Shown piece after piece: positions 1 through 8,266 of a stretch of DNA of 64,000 bases. The stretch lies in assembly GCF_012641405.1 (NCBI RefSeq), contig NZ_JABAII010000022.1, positions 1 to 64,000 of the forward strand, written 5' to 3'. This DNA is from Rhizobium sp. P40RR-XXII (GTDB taxonomy: Bacteria; Pseudomonadota; Alphaproteobacteria; Rhizobiales; Rhizobiaceae). Positions within the stretch are counted from its first letter, which is position 1, and every line of letters begins with the position of its first letter. The notes beneath the pieces are model-generated. The model was not told the origin of the DNA, did no database searches, and was given only the letters and a program-made list of their open reading frames with translations. A program made the translations under genes and the position numbers.

Positions 1-93
1 AGAACCACCAATCAGCATCGCAGCCAATCAAGGAAACACTAGAGCGAAAGTCGTCGTCGCCAGCAGCGCCGCCGCCCTCGTTCAGTGATCGGG

Positions 94-123
94 CTTATAG
101 ACCCTACCTCCGAACCAAGTCAA
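94..123 (-). promoter_or_regulatory. Strong rRNA-type sigma-70 promoter firing out of the left edge
   Basis: On the minus strand a -35 box TTGACT (118-123) and a -10 box TATAAG (94-99) are separated by 18 bases. The bases downstream (minus strand, 93 to 1) are GC-rich, have no open frame and read like the leader of a rhizobial ribosomal RNA operon, with a CACTGAACGAGGGCGGCGG stretch. I infer an rrn (or stable-RNA) operon just left of the window. The structural gene itself is not visible, so the identity is an inference from promoter quality and leader composition. Confidence 0.6.
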
Positions 124-434
124 CACTCCCATTGTAAAAATTCTGACATTTTTGTAACTTATTGATTGTAAAACGGAATTTGTGAATGGAACGGAAAAGG
201 GAGCAAAGTTTTCCTCAGAGGCCTCGAAAAAGTTTGTCCAAGCGGTCAAAATTTCCATGCCTGATGCCTTATCGCCAACTTCTGACGATTAAGCCCCCTC
301 AAACCCGACCATCATGCGCATTGGAACCTTCGGACAGCGATATGAGCCCGCCGATGCGCAACTCGCGCGCAGGCCTCAGAAAAACCGAGATTTTACATGA
401 GCTTTCTGCTATATATCAGCGAAGGGAGGAAACA
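124..434. other. Intergenic region between the rRNA-type promoter and the first small gene
   Basis: This stretch is AT-rich between 128 and 185 (an UP-element-like A/T-rich block directly upstream of the minus-strand promoter), then turns GC-rich. No open frame with a plausible ribosome binding site is seen until the small gene at 435. No hairpin terminator is evident. Confidence 0.4.
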
Positions 435-641
435 ATGCACACAACAAGACCGGAAAGCATTATCGAAGTCAGTTTCGACAGCGCCAATGGCCGACGCGCG
501 CTCGGCATCATGAGCATGCGCCAGGCATTGGATCTGCCCGATCTGCCGAGCTTTACCTATACGCATCCGGATCCGCTGAAGGCGGCCGCCGGTATCGTGT
601 TGAGCCAGGAAGAGCTCAGGAAATTCTTGACCTGCCACTGA
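435..641 (+). CDS. Small hypothetical protein (68 aa)
   Basis: A 68-residue protein beginning MHTTRPES and ending RKFLTCH. The start is fixed by a strong ribosome binding site (GGGAGGAAAC) directly in front of the ATG; a longer frame opens upstream but its N-terminal part has poor composition. No signal peptide or membrane segment is visible, and the protein is mildly acidic. It stands alone, with the two-component system convergent to it on the right. I do not recognise the family; it looks like one of the many short cytosolic proteins conserved among rhizobia. Confidence 0.55.
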   Translation: MHTTRPESIIEVSFDSANGRRALGIMSMRQALDLPDLPSFTYTHPDPLKAAAGIVLSQEELRKFLTCH

Positions 642-706
642 GCGGGCACGTTCGCGCAGCACGTCGATCGCGCACCCGCACGATTGCGAAAATAATCGCG
701 CCTATT

Positions 707-2059
707 TCAGGCTGCTTTCCTTTCCATCACCGCCGGCGGCAATAGAACAACGGCATTCAGCCCGCCTCCTTCGCGATCCTCGAGGCAGAGCGCGCCGCCA
801 TGCGCCTCGACAATCTGACGAACAATCGCAAGGCCCAGACCGCTGCCGCCGAGATCGCGGTTGCGCGATTCTTCCAGCCGCACAAAGGGTTCGAGCACTT
901 CCTTGCGCCGGTCTGCCGGAATACCCGGCCCACGATCCCCTACAATGATGGCGGTTTGATCTCCGCGACGTTCGACGGCGATATCGGCTCGGCAACCGTA
1001 GCGCAGCGCATTATCCATGAGATTGTCCAGCACACGCACCAGGGCGGTCTCGGTCATGGTCACCGCGATCGGCTGCCCGATCGGCGCGAAGACGACAAGA
1101 CCCTGCCCGTCCTGCCGCTCCGCCACGTGGCCGCAAATGGCTGCATCGAGATCGACAATGGTCCTGCCATCCGAAACGACGGTGCTGCGGGCAAAGCCGA
1201 GAGCATCCTCCACCAGCCGCTGCATGGCTTCGATATCGGCAATCGCCCGATCACGATGCGGTGTGTCGGGCATCATTTCCATGCGCAGGCGGAAGCGCGT
1301 GAGGTAGGTCCTCAGATCATGCGAGATCGCTCCGAGGATCAGGGTACGATTATTGACCAAGGCGGCGATGCGCAGCTGCATGGCGTTGATCGCCTTGATC
1401 AGCATGCGCAGCTCGCAGGCTCCTCTTTCGGGAATACGAACCGGCTGCAATCCATTGCCGATCGAGTTGACGGTACGGGACAAGCGCGTCAAGGGGCGGG
1501 TTTCCCGCGCCACCGCGACAATGGCGATGACTGCGACCAGCATGCCGAGGATACCCGAGATAAGGCCGATGGGAATTCCATGCAATCGCACGGTCGGCGT
1601 CTCGGGAAGATTGAAGACCGCGATCTTGCCGCCTGCGACGCCGATCGACACTTCCATGATCCGGTCCGGCGCACCGACCGAGAACCAGCCCCGCGGCCTT
1701 TCCGACAGCGAGCGCATGTTGAAGTAGCGGTTGCCGAAGGCGATATTGGCGAACTCGCGCGCCAGCTTACCGGTGAGCGTCAGATCCGAGGTCCCGTTCT
1801 TCTCACCGGGCGCCGGCGCATCGGCGAGCCGGAGTACCAGACCATTGGCATTCAGCGCCCGCACGGCGATCGGCTGCGCCTCGGGCGGAACGGCATCGAG
1901 AAGACGGATCGCCGTCTTGACCCGTATGGCCGGCGACAACTCCGGACTGAACGACGTATCCGGCTTCAGCTGGGCGGCGGCGAAAGCCGCGAGCTGTATG
2001 ACGAACAATGCCACGGCGACGATCATGATGATGCGGGCGACGAGACCGAGTTTCAGCAT
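707..2059 (-). CDS. Sensor histidine kinase (EnvZ-like architecture)
   Basis: A 450-residue membrane sensor kinase. Two membrane segments (about 9-30 and 163-184) flank a periplasmic domain of about 130 residues; a HAMP linker (about 185-235) follows. The phosphoacceptor histidine is H247 in the motif ISHDLRT. The ATPase domain shows the N box (DNLMDNALRYG, about 345-355), G1 (DRGPGIP, about 375) and G2 (GSGLGLAI, about 405). It lies 3 bases downstream of the response regulator stop codon, so the two are co-transcribed and probably translationally coupled. The input signal cannot be read from the sequence. The architecture is that of the EnvZ/RstB class of OmpR-partner kinases. Confidence 0.93.
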   Translation of the reverse strand: MLKLGLVARIIMIVAVALFVIQLAAFAAAQLKPDTSFSPELSPAIRVKTAIRLLDAVPPEAQPIAVRALNANGLVLRLADAPAPGEKNGTSDLTLTGKLAREFANIAFGNRYFNMRSLSERPRGWFSVGAPDRIMEVSIGVAGGKIAVFNLPETPTVRLHGIPIGLISGILGMLVAVIAIVAVARETRPLTRLSRTVNSIGNGLQPVRIPERGACELRMLIKAINAMQLRIAALVNNRTLILGAISHDLRTYLTRFRLRMEMMPDTPHRDRAIADIEAMQRLVEDALGFARSTVVSDGRTIVDLDAAICGHVAERQDGQGLVVFAPIGQPIAVTMTETALVRVLDNLMDNALRYGCRADIAVERRGDQTAIIVGDRGPGIPADRRKEVLEPFVRLEESRNRDLGGSGLGLAIVRQIVEAHGGALCLEDREGGGLNAVVLLPPAVMERKAA

Positions 2060-2062
2060 GGC

Positions 2063-2782
2063 TCAGACATCCTTCACGTCCGTGGTGAGGAGATAGCCGG
2101 CGTTGCGCACGGTGGTGATGATATGGGCGCCGTCGGGCAGGCAATGCCCGAGCTTGGTGCGCAGGCGGGAGACCGTGACGTCGATGGTGCGATCGAAGGG
2201 GTCGGCGCCGCGGCCGCGTGTCCAGTCGAGCAATTGCTCGCGCGAGAGCACACGCCGCGGCCGTTCGAGAAAGCAGACAAGCAGATCGAACTCCGCCGTC
2301 GTCAGATGTACGACGCGCTCGCCTTCCATCTCGATGATCCTGCCGTCGAGATCGACGGTCAAGCCGGCGAAGCACTTACGGCGTGACGGGATGCTGGCGT
2401 CTTCCGGCCGTTCCGGCCCGGAGCGGCGAAGGATGGCTCGGATGCGCGCCAGGAGCTCACGCGGATTGAAAGGCTTGCCGAGATAATCATCGGCGCCCAT
2501 TTCGAGGCCAAGAATGCGATCGATATCTTCCGTCTTCGCCGTCAATATGAGGATCGGCACCTTGCTGCGGGCGCGAATGCGGCGACATGCCGACAAACCG
2601 TCCTCTCCGGGCAGCATCAGGTCGAGTATGATCAGATCGGGAAAACCCTTGGACAGAATGCGGTCCATGGCGGCCGCGCTGTCGGCCGCCTGCACGGAAA
2701 AACCCTCACGACTCAGGAACTCCTCGAGGAGCGCCCTAATCTCGCGGTCGTCCTCGACCAGAAGAAGCGATGCGGAAACCAT
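2063..2782 (-). CDS. OmpR-family response regulator
   Basis: A 239-residue regulator with an N-terminal receiver domain (acidic pocket E10-D12, phosphoacceptor D54 in LIILDLMLPG, conserved lysine K103 in LGKPF) and a C-terminal winged-helix DNA-binding domain (about 140-235, with the motif DVTVSRLRTKLG). The start was chosen at the ATG encoding MVSASLLLVEDD because the receiver fold begins there; an upstream in-frame extension is low-complexity and not receiver-like. It is the first gene of a two-gene operon with the histidine kinase. A perfect 6-3-6 inverted repeat 53 bases upstream is a candidate autoregulatory operator. Confidence 0.93.
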   Translation of the reverse strand: MVSASLLLVEDDREIRALLEEFLSREGFSVQAADSAAAMDRILSKGFPDLIILDLMLPGEDGLSACRRIRARSKVPILILTAKTEDIDRILGLEMGADDYLGKPFNPRELLARIRAILRRSGPERPEDASIPSRRKCFAGLTVDLDGRIIEMEGERVVHLTTAEFDLLVCFLERPRRVLSREQLLDWTRGRGADPFDRTIDVTVSRLRTKLGHCLPDGAHIITTVRNAGYLLTTDVKDV

Positions 2783-3144
2783 GGCCCTTCCATGCGGGGC
2801 GAGAGGGCGTTTTGGCAACAAGGAAACGGCCGGCGTTACAAACTGTAACAAATTTCCCTTCTTTTGAAAAATCCCAGCAAAAGAAGCAGTGCAGGTTTCC
2901 AGGCAAGCGCGATCCCTCCGGAGCGAATGGCGGCAGCCCTGCCGTCTACCCGACCCCATCGCCCGCTCCGGCCCGCGACAGGGCTCGCATCCACGAAATG
3001 CGAGCCCTGTCTGCCTTTCAGCCTTGCTTACTCCCTGACAATGCGATTTGCGTCCCCGCCATCGGCGTGCGAAAGGTGTTCTTCCCGGGCGCAACGCCCG
3101 ACTACCGCAATGAAGACAGCAACGGCGATCGCGAGGCAGAACGG
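2783..3144. other. Divergent intergenic region, two-component system versus pseudouridine synthase
   Basis: This gap separates the minus-strand regulator from the plus-strand pseudouridine synthase. It contains the inverted repeat at 2835-2849 and an A/T-rich block (2850-2885) that could hold the regulator promoter. The rightward half is open in the same frame as the pseudouridine synthase but reads as low-quality coding sequence, which I treat as non-coding. Confidence 0.4.
2835..2849. promoter_or_regulatory. Candidate operator: perfect inverted repeat GTTACA-AAC-TGTAAC
   Basis: Six-base arms GTTACA (2835-2840) and TGTAAC (2844-2849) are separated by three bases. The site lies 53 bases upstream of the response regulator start, where autoregulated OmpR-type regulators usually bind. 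GTTACA half-sites are common for OmpR-family proteins; the link to this regulator is inference. Confidence 0.45.
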
Positions 3145-3945
3145 GTGAGCCAGCGGCAATCACCGCAAAGATCCGGCAGGGCTGCGAAGCGCGCCCAGCA
3201 GCCCGAGGGCAAGCGCGTGACCTTGCCGCGGGCGCTTTCAAAGCTCGGCTACTGCTCCCGCACCCAGGCGGAGGCGCTGATTACCGCCGGCCGCGTGAGC
3301 GTGGATGGCCGGAAGATCGCGGATCCCGCCACCTGGGTCGATCTGGAGCATTCGAAATTCGCGATCGACGGAAGAGAGATATCGGCGGAAAAGAAGCTCT
3401 ATTTCATGCTGAACAAGCCCCGTGGGCTAGTGACCACCCGCGATGACCCCGAAGGCCGGCCGACGGTCTATGATTGCCTGAAGGAGATCGATGCCCGGCA
3501 CCTCGCTCCGGTCGGGCGGCTGGACAAGGCGAGCGAAGGACTGCTGCTCTTTACCAATGATACGGTGCTCTCCCAGACCCTCCTCGATCCGGTCAGCCAT
3601 GTCGGCAAAACCTATCACGTGCAGGTCGGCCGCATCATGGATGAGGAACAGCTCGCGCGCATGGAGCGCGGCATCTTCGATGATGGCGAACTGCTGACCG
3701 CCAGTTCCGCCCGCCTGCTGCGCAGCGGCGACCGCAACAGCTGGATCGAAGTGGAGCTCAAGGAGGGCCGCAACCGCCAAATCCGGCGCATGCTGGAGGC
3801 TCTCGGCATCGAATGCCTGCGGCTGGTGCGCGTCGCCTTCGGCGATATCGCGCTCGGCGATCTGCCGAAAGGCGGTGTGCGGGCCTTGACCGAGGCCGAA
3901 ATCCTTGGCCTGCACCGGCGCGCCGGAATGAAAGTCAACCGATAG
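3145..3945 (+). CDS. RsuA/RluB/E/F-family pseudouridine synthase
   Basis: A 266-residue enzyme that converts uridine to pseudouridine in ribosomal RNA. An S4 RNA-binding domain (about 29-75; LSKLGYCSRTQAEALI) precedes the catalytic domain, whose aspartate is D127 in GRLDKASEGLL. Also seen are the family motif KPRGLVTT and ELKEGRNRQIRRML near the C terminus. The start chosen is GTG at 3145, with a GAGG eight bases upstream; GTG at 3217, immediately before the S4 domain, is an alternative. The gene is followed after 13 bases by a phosphoribosyltransferase. Whether the target is 16S (RsuA) or 23S rRNA (RluB/E/F) cannot be decided from the motifs; RluB/RluE-like spacing seems more likely. Confidence 0.88.
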   Translation: MSQRQSPQRSGRAAKRAQQPEGKRVTLPRALSKLGYCSRTQAEALITAGRVSVDGRKIADPATWVDLEHSKFAIDGREISAEKKLYFMLNKPRGLVTTRDDPEGRPTVYDCLKEIDARHLAPVGRLDKASEGLLLFTNDTVLSQTLLDPVSHVGKTYHVQVGRIMDEEQLARMERGIFDDGELLTASSARLLRSGDRNSWIEVELKEGRNRQIRRMLEALGIECLRLVRVAFGDIALGDLPKGGVRALTEAEILGLHRRAGMKVNR

Positions 3946-3958
3946 AAGGCTGAGTGCG

Positions 3959-4642
3959 ATGCAACCCCACGACTTCTGGCAGGAGCTGCATGCGCCCGGC
4001 AGCTTCGACCCGATGGAGGAGCGAGCGGATTTCCACGTGGCCGAACTGACGGACGGGCGGCAGCTGCGCCTGCCGATCCGCATGCTCGCCGACGGCGAAC
4101 ACGCGTTGGCATCGCTGATCGTCAATCAGGCAAGCTTCACCGTGCTGGAGGCGCTGGCGCAAGCGCTGGCCGCGCGGATCGCCGCTCATGATGTCGATAT
4201 CATTGCCGGATTGCCCACGCTCGGCCTGACACTGGCTGGCGCGGTGGCACGTGCGCTCGGCCATGCGCGCTATGTGCCGCTCGGAACATCGCGCAAGTTC
4301 TGGTATCGCGAGGAGTTATCGGTCGCGCTGTCTTCGATCACCACGCCAAACCAGGAAAAGCGTCTCTATATAGACCCGCGGATGCTGCCGCTGCTGGAAG
4401 GAAAGCGCGTGGCACTTGTCGACGACGTGATCTCCAGCGGCGCCTCGATCGTCTCCGGGCTTTCCCTCCTGACGTCCTGCGGTATCGAGCCCGTCGTGAT
4501 CGGCGCGGCCATGCTGCAATCCGAGCGCTGGCGGGATCGTGTCGATATGGAGGGCAAGAAATGGAGCGAGCGGATCGTCGGCGTCTTTTCGACGCCGATC
4601 CTGGAGCGAAGCGAAAACGGCCGCTGGCGCCAGCCGCACTGA
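3959..4642 (+). CDS. Type I phosphoribosyltransferase-domain protein
   Basis: A 227-residue protein with a type I phosphoribosyltransferase fold. The PRPP-binding loop is VALVDDVISSGAS (about 151-163), with two acidic residues followed by the small-residue loop. The pyrophosphate loop region lies near IIAGLPTLGLTLA (about 81-94). It resembles the adenine/orotate type and ComF-like rhizobial proteins rather than Hpt or Upp. The substrate is not clear. The start at ATG 3959 follows the pseudouridine synthase by 13 bases, so the two probably share a transcript; purC lies 133 bases downstream. Confidence 0.8.
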   Translation: MQPHDFWQELHAPGSFDPMEERADFHVAELTDGRQLRLPIRMLADGEHALASLIVNQASFTVLEALAQALAARIAAHDVDIIAGLPTLGLTLAGAVARALGHARYVPLGTSRKFWYREELSVALSSITTPNQEKRLYIDPRMLPLLEGKRVALVDDVISSGASIVSGLSLLTSCGIEPVVIGAAMLQSERWRDRVDMEGKKWSERIVGVFSTPILERSENGRWRQPH

Positions 4643-4775
4643 CGGGTTTTCCCCACTGCGACCCCGCGACCGGAAGCGGATTGCATAATTATATAAGGGA
4701 AAACCGTTCCGATTCCGCCCGCAATGCGCTAAGGGTCCGCTCAAGAAGCATCCGTCGGGCGGATGCACGAGCCTG

Positions 4776-5735
4776 TTGGTGGACACGTTGCGAATTCTCT
4801 CCGAAGCCCATTTTCCGGAATTGCCCAACTACTATCGCGGCAAGGTGCGCGAGAATTACGATCTGCCCGATGGCAGCCGCATCATCATCAGTACCGACCG
4901 ATTGAGCGCCTTCGACCGCATCCTCACCTGCATTCCCTATAAGGGCCAGGTCCTGACGCAGACGGCGCGCTACTGGTTCGAACAGACCAGCGATATCTGC
5001 CCGAACCACGTGATCGACTATCCGGACCCGAATGTCGTCGTCGGCAAACGGCTGAATATCCTGCCCGTCGAAGTCGTCGTCCGCGGCTATCTCGCCGGCA
5101 CGACCGGCACATCCATTCTGACGCTCTACAAGAAGGGCCAGCGGGAGATGTACGGGATTACCCTACCGGACGGCATGCGCGACAACCAGATCCTGCCGGA
5201 GCCGATCATCACCCCGACAAGCAAGGAGTTCGACGGCGGTCACGACGAGCCCTTGACGCCGACTGAGATCGTCGAGCACGGGCTTCTGACGCCAGAGCAA
5301 TGGCAGACGCTGTCGGATTACGCTCTTGCCCTGTTCGCGCGCGGGCAGGAGATGGCCCGCAAGCGCGGACTGATCCTTGTCGATACCAAATATGAATTCG
5401 GGACCGACGAAAACGGGACCATCATCCTTGCCGACGAAATCCATACGCCCGACAGCAGCCGCTACTGGCTGGCGGATAGCTATCAGGACAGATTCGAAAA
5501 GGGCGCGCGCCCGGAAAGCTTCGACAAGGACTTCGTGCGCGCCTGGGTCACCGAGCGCTGCGACCCCTACAAGGATGAGATTCCGGAGATTCCGAGCGAG
5601 CTCGTCGAGCAGACGTCCAAGGTCTATATCCGCGCCTACGAAGCGATTACAGGCGCTGCTTTCGTGCCCGACGATCACGGCACGACACCGCGTGACCGGG
5701 TTCGCGCAAGCCTCGCTCGCTATTTCCCTAAGTGA
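4776..5735 (+). CDS. purC: Phosphoribosylaminoimidazole-succinocarboxamide synthase (SAICAR synthetase)
   Basis: This purine-biosynthesis enzyme joins CAIR and aspartate with ATP to give SAICAR. The 319-residue protein belongs to the longer PurC type (about 300 residues, as in yeast Ade1) rather than the short E. coli type of about 240. Diagnostic stretches are GKVRENYDLPDG at the N terminus (ATP-binding loop), VVVRGYLAGT (about 106-115), ILVDTKYEFG (about 200-209) and ADEIHTPDSSRYW (about 219-231). The start is uncertain: TTG at 4776 and GTG at 4779 are adjacent and no in-frame ATG is available. Rhizobia often carry a second, shorter PurC near purQ; that gene is not in this window. Confidence 0.92.
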   Translation: MVDTLRILSEAHFPELPNYYRGKVRENYDLPDGSRIIISTDRLSAFDRILTCIPYKGQVLTQTARYWFEQTSDICPNHVIDYPDPNVVVGKRLNILPVEVVVRGYLAGTTGTSILTLYKKGQREMYGITLPDGMRDNQILPEPIITPTSKEFDGGHDEPLTPTEIVEHGLLTPEQWQTLSDYALALFARGQEMARKRGLILVDTKYEFGTDENGTIILADEIHTPDSSRYWLADSYQDRFEKGARPESFDKDFVRAWVTERCDPYKDEIPEIPSELVEQTSKVYIRAYEAITGAAFVPDDHGTTPRDRVRASLARYFPK

Positions 5736-6083
5736 CCGTCTGAACGGTCGTTTAGCTGAATCGGCACGCCGAAACTTCGCGGAAGTTGTGGCGGCGGCGG
5801 AGTTTTGCGCCATTCACATCCCTTGATTGCGGATGCGAGGGTATGTTTTTTGCAACACTTCAGATTTTTTTTACCGATAAGCTGCTATTTCGCCCGATCC
5901 TACATATGTTCGCTGCCGAGAATTCGTAAAAGCCACTGTGCTATTGCTAAACTCGTTGCTAGATTGACGCCGACCGCTTCGGGTCATTGTTTGTATTGCG
6001 TAAGACTGGAGCGCCGGAACATGGAGTCATGTCGACTCCGTCAAAAGACACTGAATCAGTAAATTGAATTGTGGGACAATGTG
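5736..6083. other. Intergenic region upstream of the outer-membrane factor gene
   Basis: These 348 bases are markedly more AT-rich than the surrounding genes (poly-T run at 5869-5876). No convincing coding frame is seen. A TTGACG-like -35 box occurs near 5963, but I cannot place a good -10 at a standard distance. No clear terminator hairpin follows purC. Confidence 0.35.
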
Positions 6084-7535
6084 ATGGTTTCCATTCGTAC
6101 TGCCGCCCCCGCCCTGCTGCTTGTTTTGGCAGGCTGCGTCAGCGGCCCAGACCATAAGCCACCGGAAATGCCTCTCCCGGCCAAATTCTCGGAGGGCGGT
6201 ACGAAGGTCAACGGCGATATCGCCGGTTCGCAATGGTGGACCGCTTTCGGCGACTCCAAGCTGAATGCCTTCGCGGCACAGGGACTTGGCCAGAACCTCA
6301 ACATCCAGCAGTCGCTGGAGCGCATCAACCAGGCTGAAGCCGCGGTCGTTACCGCGGGTGCTGGTGGCCTGCCGAGCCTGACGGTTACCGGTGACCATAC
6401 GACCAGCGGCCAGAAGGGCTCGCTGCGCACGCAGACCGAAACGCGAAACAGCACCAGCGGCGGCGCCTCGGTTTCGTGGCTGCTCGACCTCTGGGGCCAA
6501 TATCGCCGCGCGACGGAAAGCGCCAACGCCTCGCTGGATGCTGCCTACTCCAACGTCGATACCGCACGCCTGACCTATCTGCAGGATCTGGCTACCAGCT
6601 ATGTCAACGCCCGCTATTATCAGGCGCTGGTGGCGATCGCCCGGGAAAACCTGAAGTCCCGGCGCGACACGCTTTCGCTGACCAAGTTCCAGCTCGAAGC
6701 CGGCGCTGCCTCGCGCCTCGATGTCGTCCAGGCCGAAGGCCTCGTCAACTCGACGCTTTCGACGATTCCTGGCTTCGAGATCAACTATCGTCAGGCGGTG
6801 CATCACATCGCAACGCTGCTGAACGTGCCTTCATCAGCGATCATCGCGCAGATGCAGGGCGGCGGCAGCCAGCCGGTATTCCGCGGCAGCGTCCGCACCG
6901 GCGTTCCCGCCGATCTCGTCCGCAACCGCCCGGACATCCGCGCAGCAGAGCGCAACCTCGCCGCCGCTACCGCCCAGATTGGCGTTGCGGAAGCCAAGCT
7001 GTTCCCGTCGATCACGCTCAGCGGTGCGATCTCGCCGTCTTATATTCATAGCTCGTCCACGAGCGGCAGTCTCACCAGCTGGTCGTTCGGCCCGGCGCTG
7101 AACCTGCCGATCTTCGACGGCGGTACGCTGCGCGCCGGCGTCAAGAGCGCCGAATCCTCAAGCCGCGAGCAGTATATCGTCTGGCAGCAGACGGTAAGGA
7201 GCGCGATTCAGGACGTTGAAGATGCTCTGTCGGCCGTCACTCGCGATGCTCAGACGGTTGCGGCCCTGCATGCTCAGGTCAAGTCCTACCAGGAAGCCCT
7301 GCAACTCTCGACCGCGAGCTATAAGGATGGCGCATCCTCGCTGCTCGACGTTCTGGACGCCCAGCGCAACGTGACCAGCGCTCAGCAGAGCCTGGCACAG
7401 GCCGTTCAGCAGAGCGCCCTTGACTATATTAAGCTGAATGTCGCGATCGGCGCCGGCTATATGCCCGCAGGCAAGGCAACCGTGGCCGCGGCTCCGGCCA
7501 AGGTCATCAAGGTCGCTGCCAAGAAGACAAACTGA
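6084..7535 (+). CDS. NodT-type outer-membrane efflux lipoprotein (OMF)
   Basis: A 483-residue outer-membrane channel protein of the TolC/NodT/OprM class, used by tripartite RND or MFS pumps to cross the outer membrane. A lipoprotein signal peptide ends in the lipobox LVLAGC with Cys18 as the lipidated residue. Two OEP repeats follow, with the usual coiled-coil and Pro/Ile motifs (LVRNRPDIRAAERNLAAATA near 275; FPSITLSGA; ALNLPIFDGGTLRAGV near 335). The start is ATG 6084 because the signal peptide begins there; an upstream TTG adds only five residues. No membrane-fusion protein or inner-membrane pump lies next to it, so it is an orphan outer-membrane component. A strong terminator follows. Confidence 0.92.
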   Translation: MVSIRTAAPALLLVLAGCVSGPDHKPPEMPLPAKFSEGGTKVNGDIAGSQWWTAFGDSKLNAFAAQGLGQNLNIQQSLERINQAEAAVVTAGAGGLPSLTVTGDHTTSGQKGSLRTQTETRNSTSGGASVSWLLDLWGQYRRATESANASLDAAYSNVDTARLTYLQDLATSYVNARYYQALVAIARENLKSRRDTLSLTKFQLEAGAASRLDVVQAEGLVNSTLSTIPGFEINYRQAVHHIATLLNVPSSAIIAQMQGGGSQPVFRGSVRTGVPADLVRNRPDIRAAERNLAAATAQIGVAEAKLFPSITLSGAISPSYIHSSSTSGSLTSWSFGPALNLPIFDGGTLRAGVKSAESSSREQYIVWQQTVRSAIQDVEDALSAVTRDAQTVAALHAQVKSYQEALQLSTASYKDGASSLLDVLDAQRNVTSAQQSLAQAVQQSALDYIKLNVAIGAGYMPAGKATVAAAPAKVIKVAAKKTN

Positions 7536-7586
7536 CAAGGTCGCCCGGTCCGCCGGGCGCTTGCGTGAATAAAAAAGCTTAAACCG

Positions 7587-7620
7587 AAAAACCGCCGCAT
7601 TCCCTGCGGCGGTTTTTCTT
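7587..7620 (+). terminator. Rho-independent terminator after the outer-membrane factor gene
   Basis: A 13-base-pair stem (7587-7599 with 7605-7617) with a five-base loop is followed by a T tract. Both arms carry A/T ends, so it may work in both directions. Confidence 0.85.
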
Positions 7621-7709
7621 TTGGCGCCAGTGAGATGCCGAAGCAGCAATGCTGAAACTGAAAATGGCGCGCCCCGCTTCCGCAGGAGCACGCCATCGCT
7701 AAAAATCAA

Positions 7710-7733
7710 AAAGGCCGGAATGACCCGGCCTTT
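7710..7733. terminator. Second terminator-like hairpin (AAAGGCCGG / CCGGCCTTT)
   Basis: A 9-base-pair perfect stem (7710-7718 with 7725-7733) has A-rich sequence on the left and T residues on the right, so it could terminate from either side. No gene ends directly at it, which may mean an unseen short transcript between the two hairpins. Confidence 0.5.
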
Positions 7734-8266
7734 CGCCATCCGCTATCGCATCAGTGCCAGTACATCCGTGGTCAAAGGCAATGCGGAACTGCAGCCAGAT
7801 TGATCGTGAAAGGTTAACCGAAGGTCAACTTGGCTTTCACGACCACGATGAACGGAAACGGCTCGCTTTGAAGCGCGCCAGCCGCCATCGGCTGCATGAC
7901 TGAACCATATATCGGCGGGCAAGGTGACAATTTCAAGGCCGCCATTTCAATTCCTTCGATCGATCTCTCCAATGACTGCAGTGAGTGACGCCGCGATCTT
8001 GAGCCGCAACCAGGCCATATCAACGAATCCGGCAGATTTTCCGGCCGCCGGAAGCCATCGTTCAAGCTGCATTCATGCGAATACTTCTAAAATACATGCA
8101 AAGATTGAAGGTGCGCCACGGAACCCTATCAGGTCCCGTGTATGCGATGGCCTTTATCTTGCCGGAATTGGAAAGTCTTACCGAATGGCGCCGGGGTAGG
8201 CGCACGGCATGCGGAAAGATATCCGTTGGCGGTTTCGCGACGACGGTGCGCAAAGGGAGAGTATTT

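Larger units (their letters stand above)
7536..8266. other. Long intergenic region with two terminator hairpins
   Basis: These 731 bases hold the terminator of the outer-membrane factor gene (7587-7620) and a second, bidirectional-looking hairpin (7710-7733). Between 7740 and 8266 several short frames exist on both strands but none has a convincing ribosome binding site. The last 60 bases carry the ribosome binding site (AAAGGGAGAG) of the SH3 protein gene. Confidence 0.4.

Noticed and set aside
800..2386. Long plus-strand frame opposite the two-component system
   Set aside because: The minus strand encodes clear histidine kinase and response regulator domains; the plus-strand protein is low-complexity and unrecognisable.
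7814..8065. Possible 83-codon minus-strand gene
   Set aside because: No ribosome binding site and no recognisable composition; treated as non-coding.
7700..8260. tRNA gene in the long intergenic region
   Set aside because: No cloverleaf with GTTCGA-type T arm could be traced.
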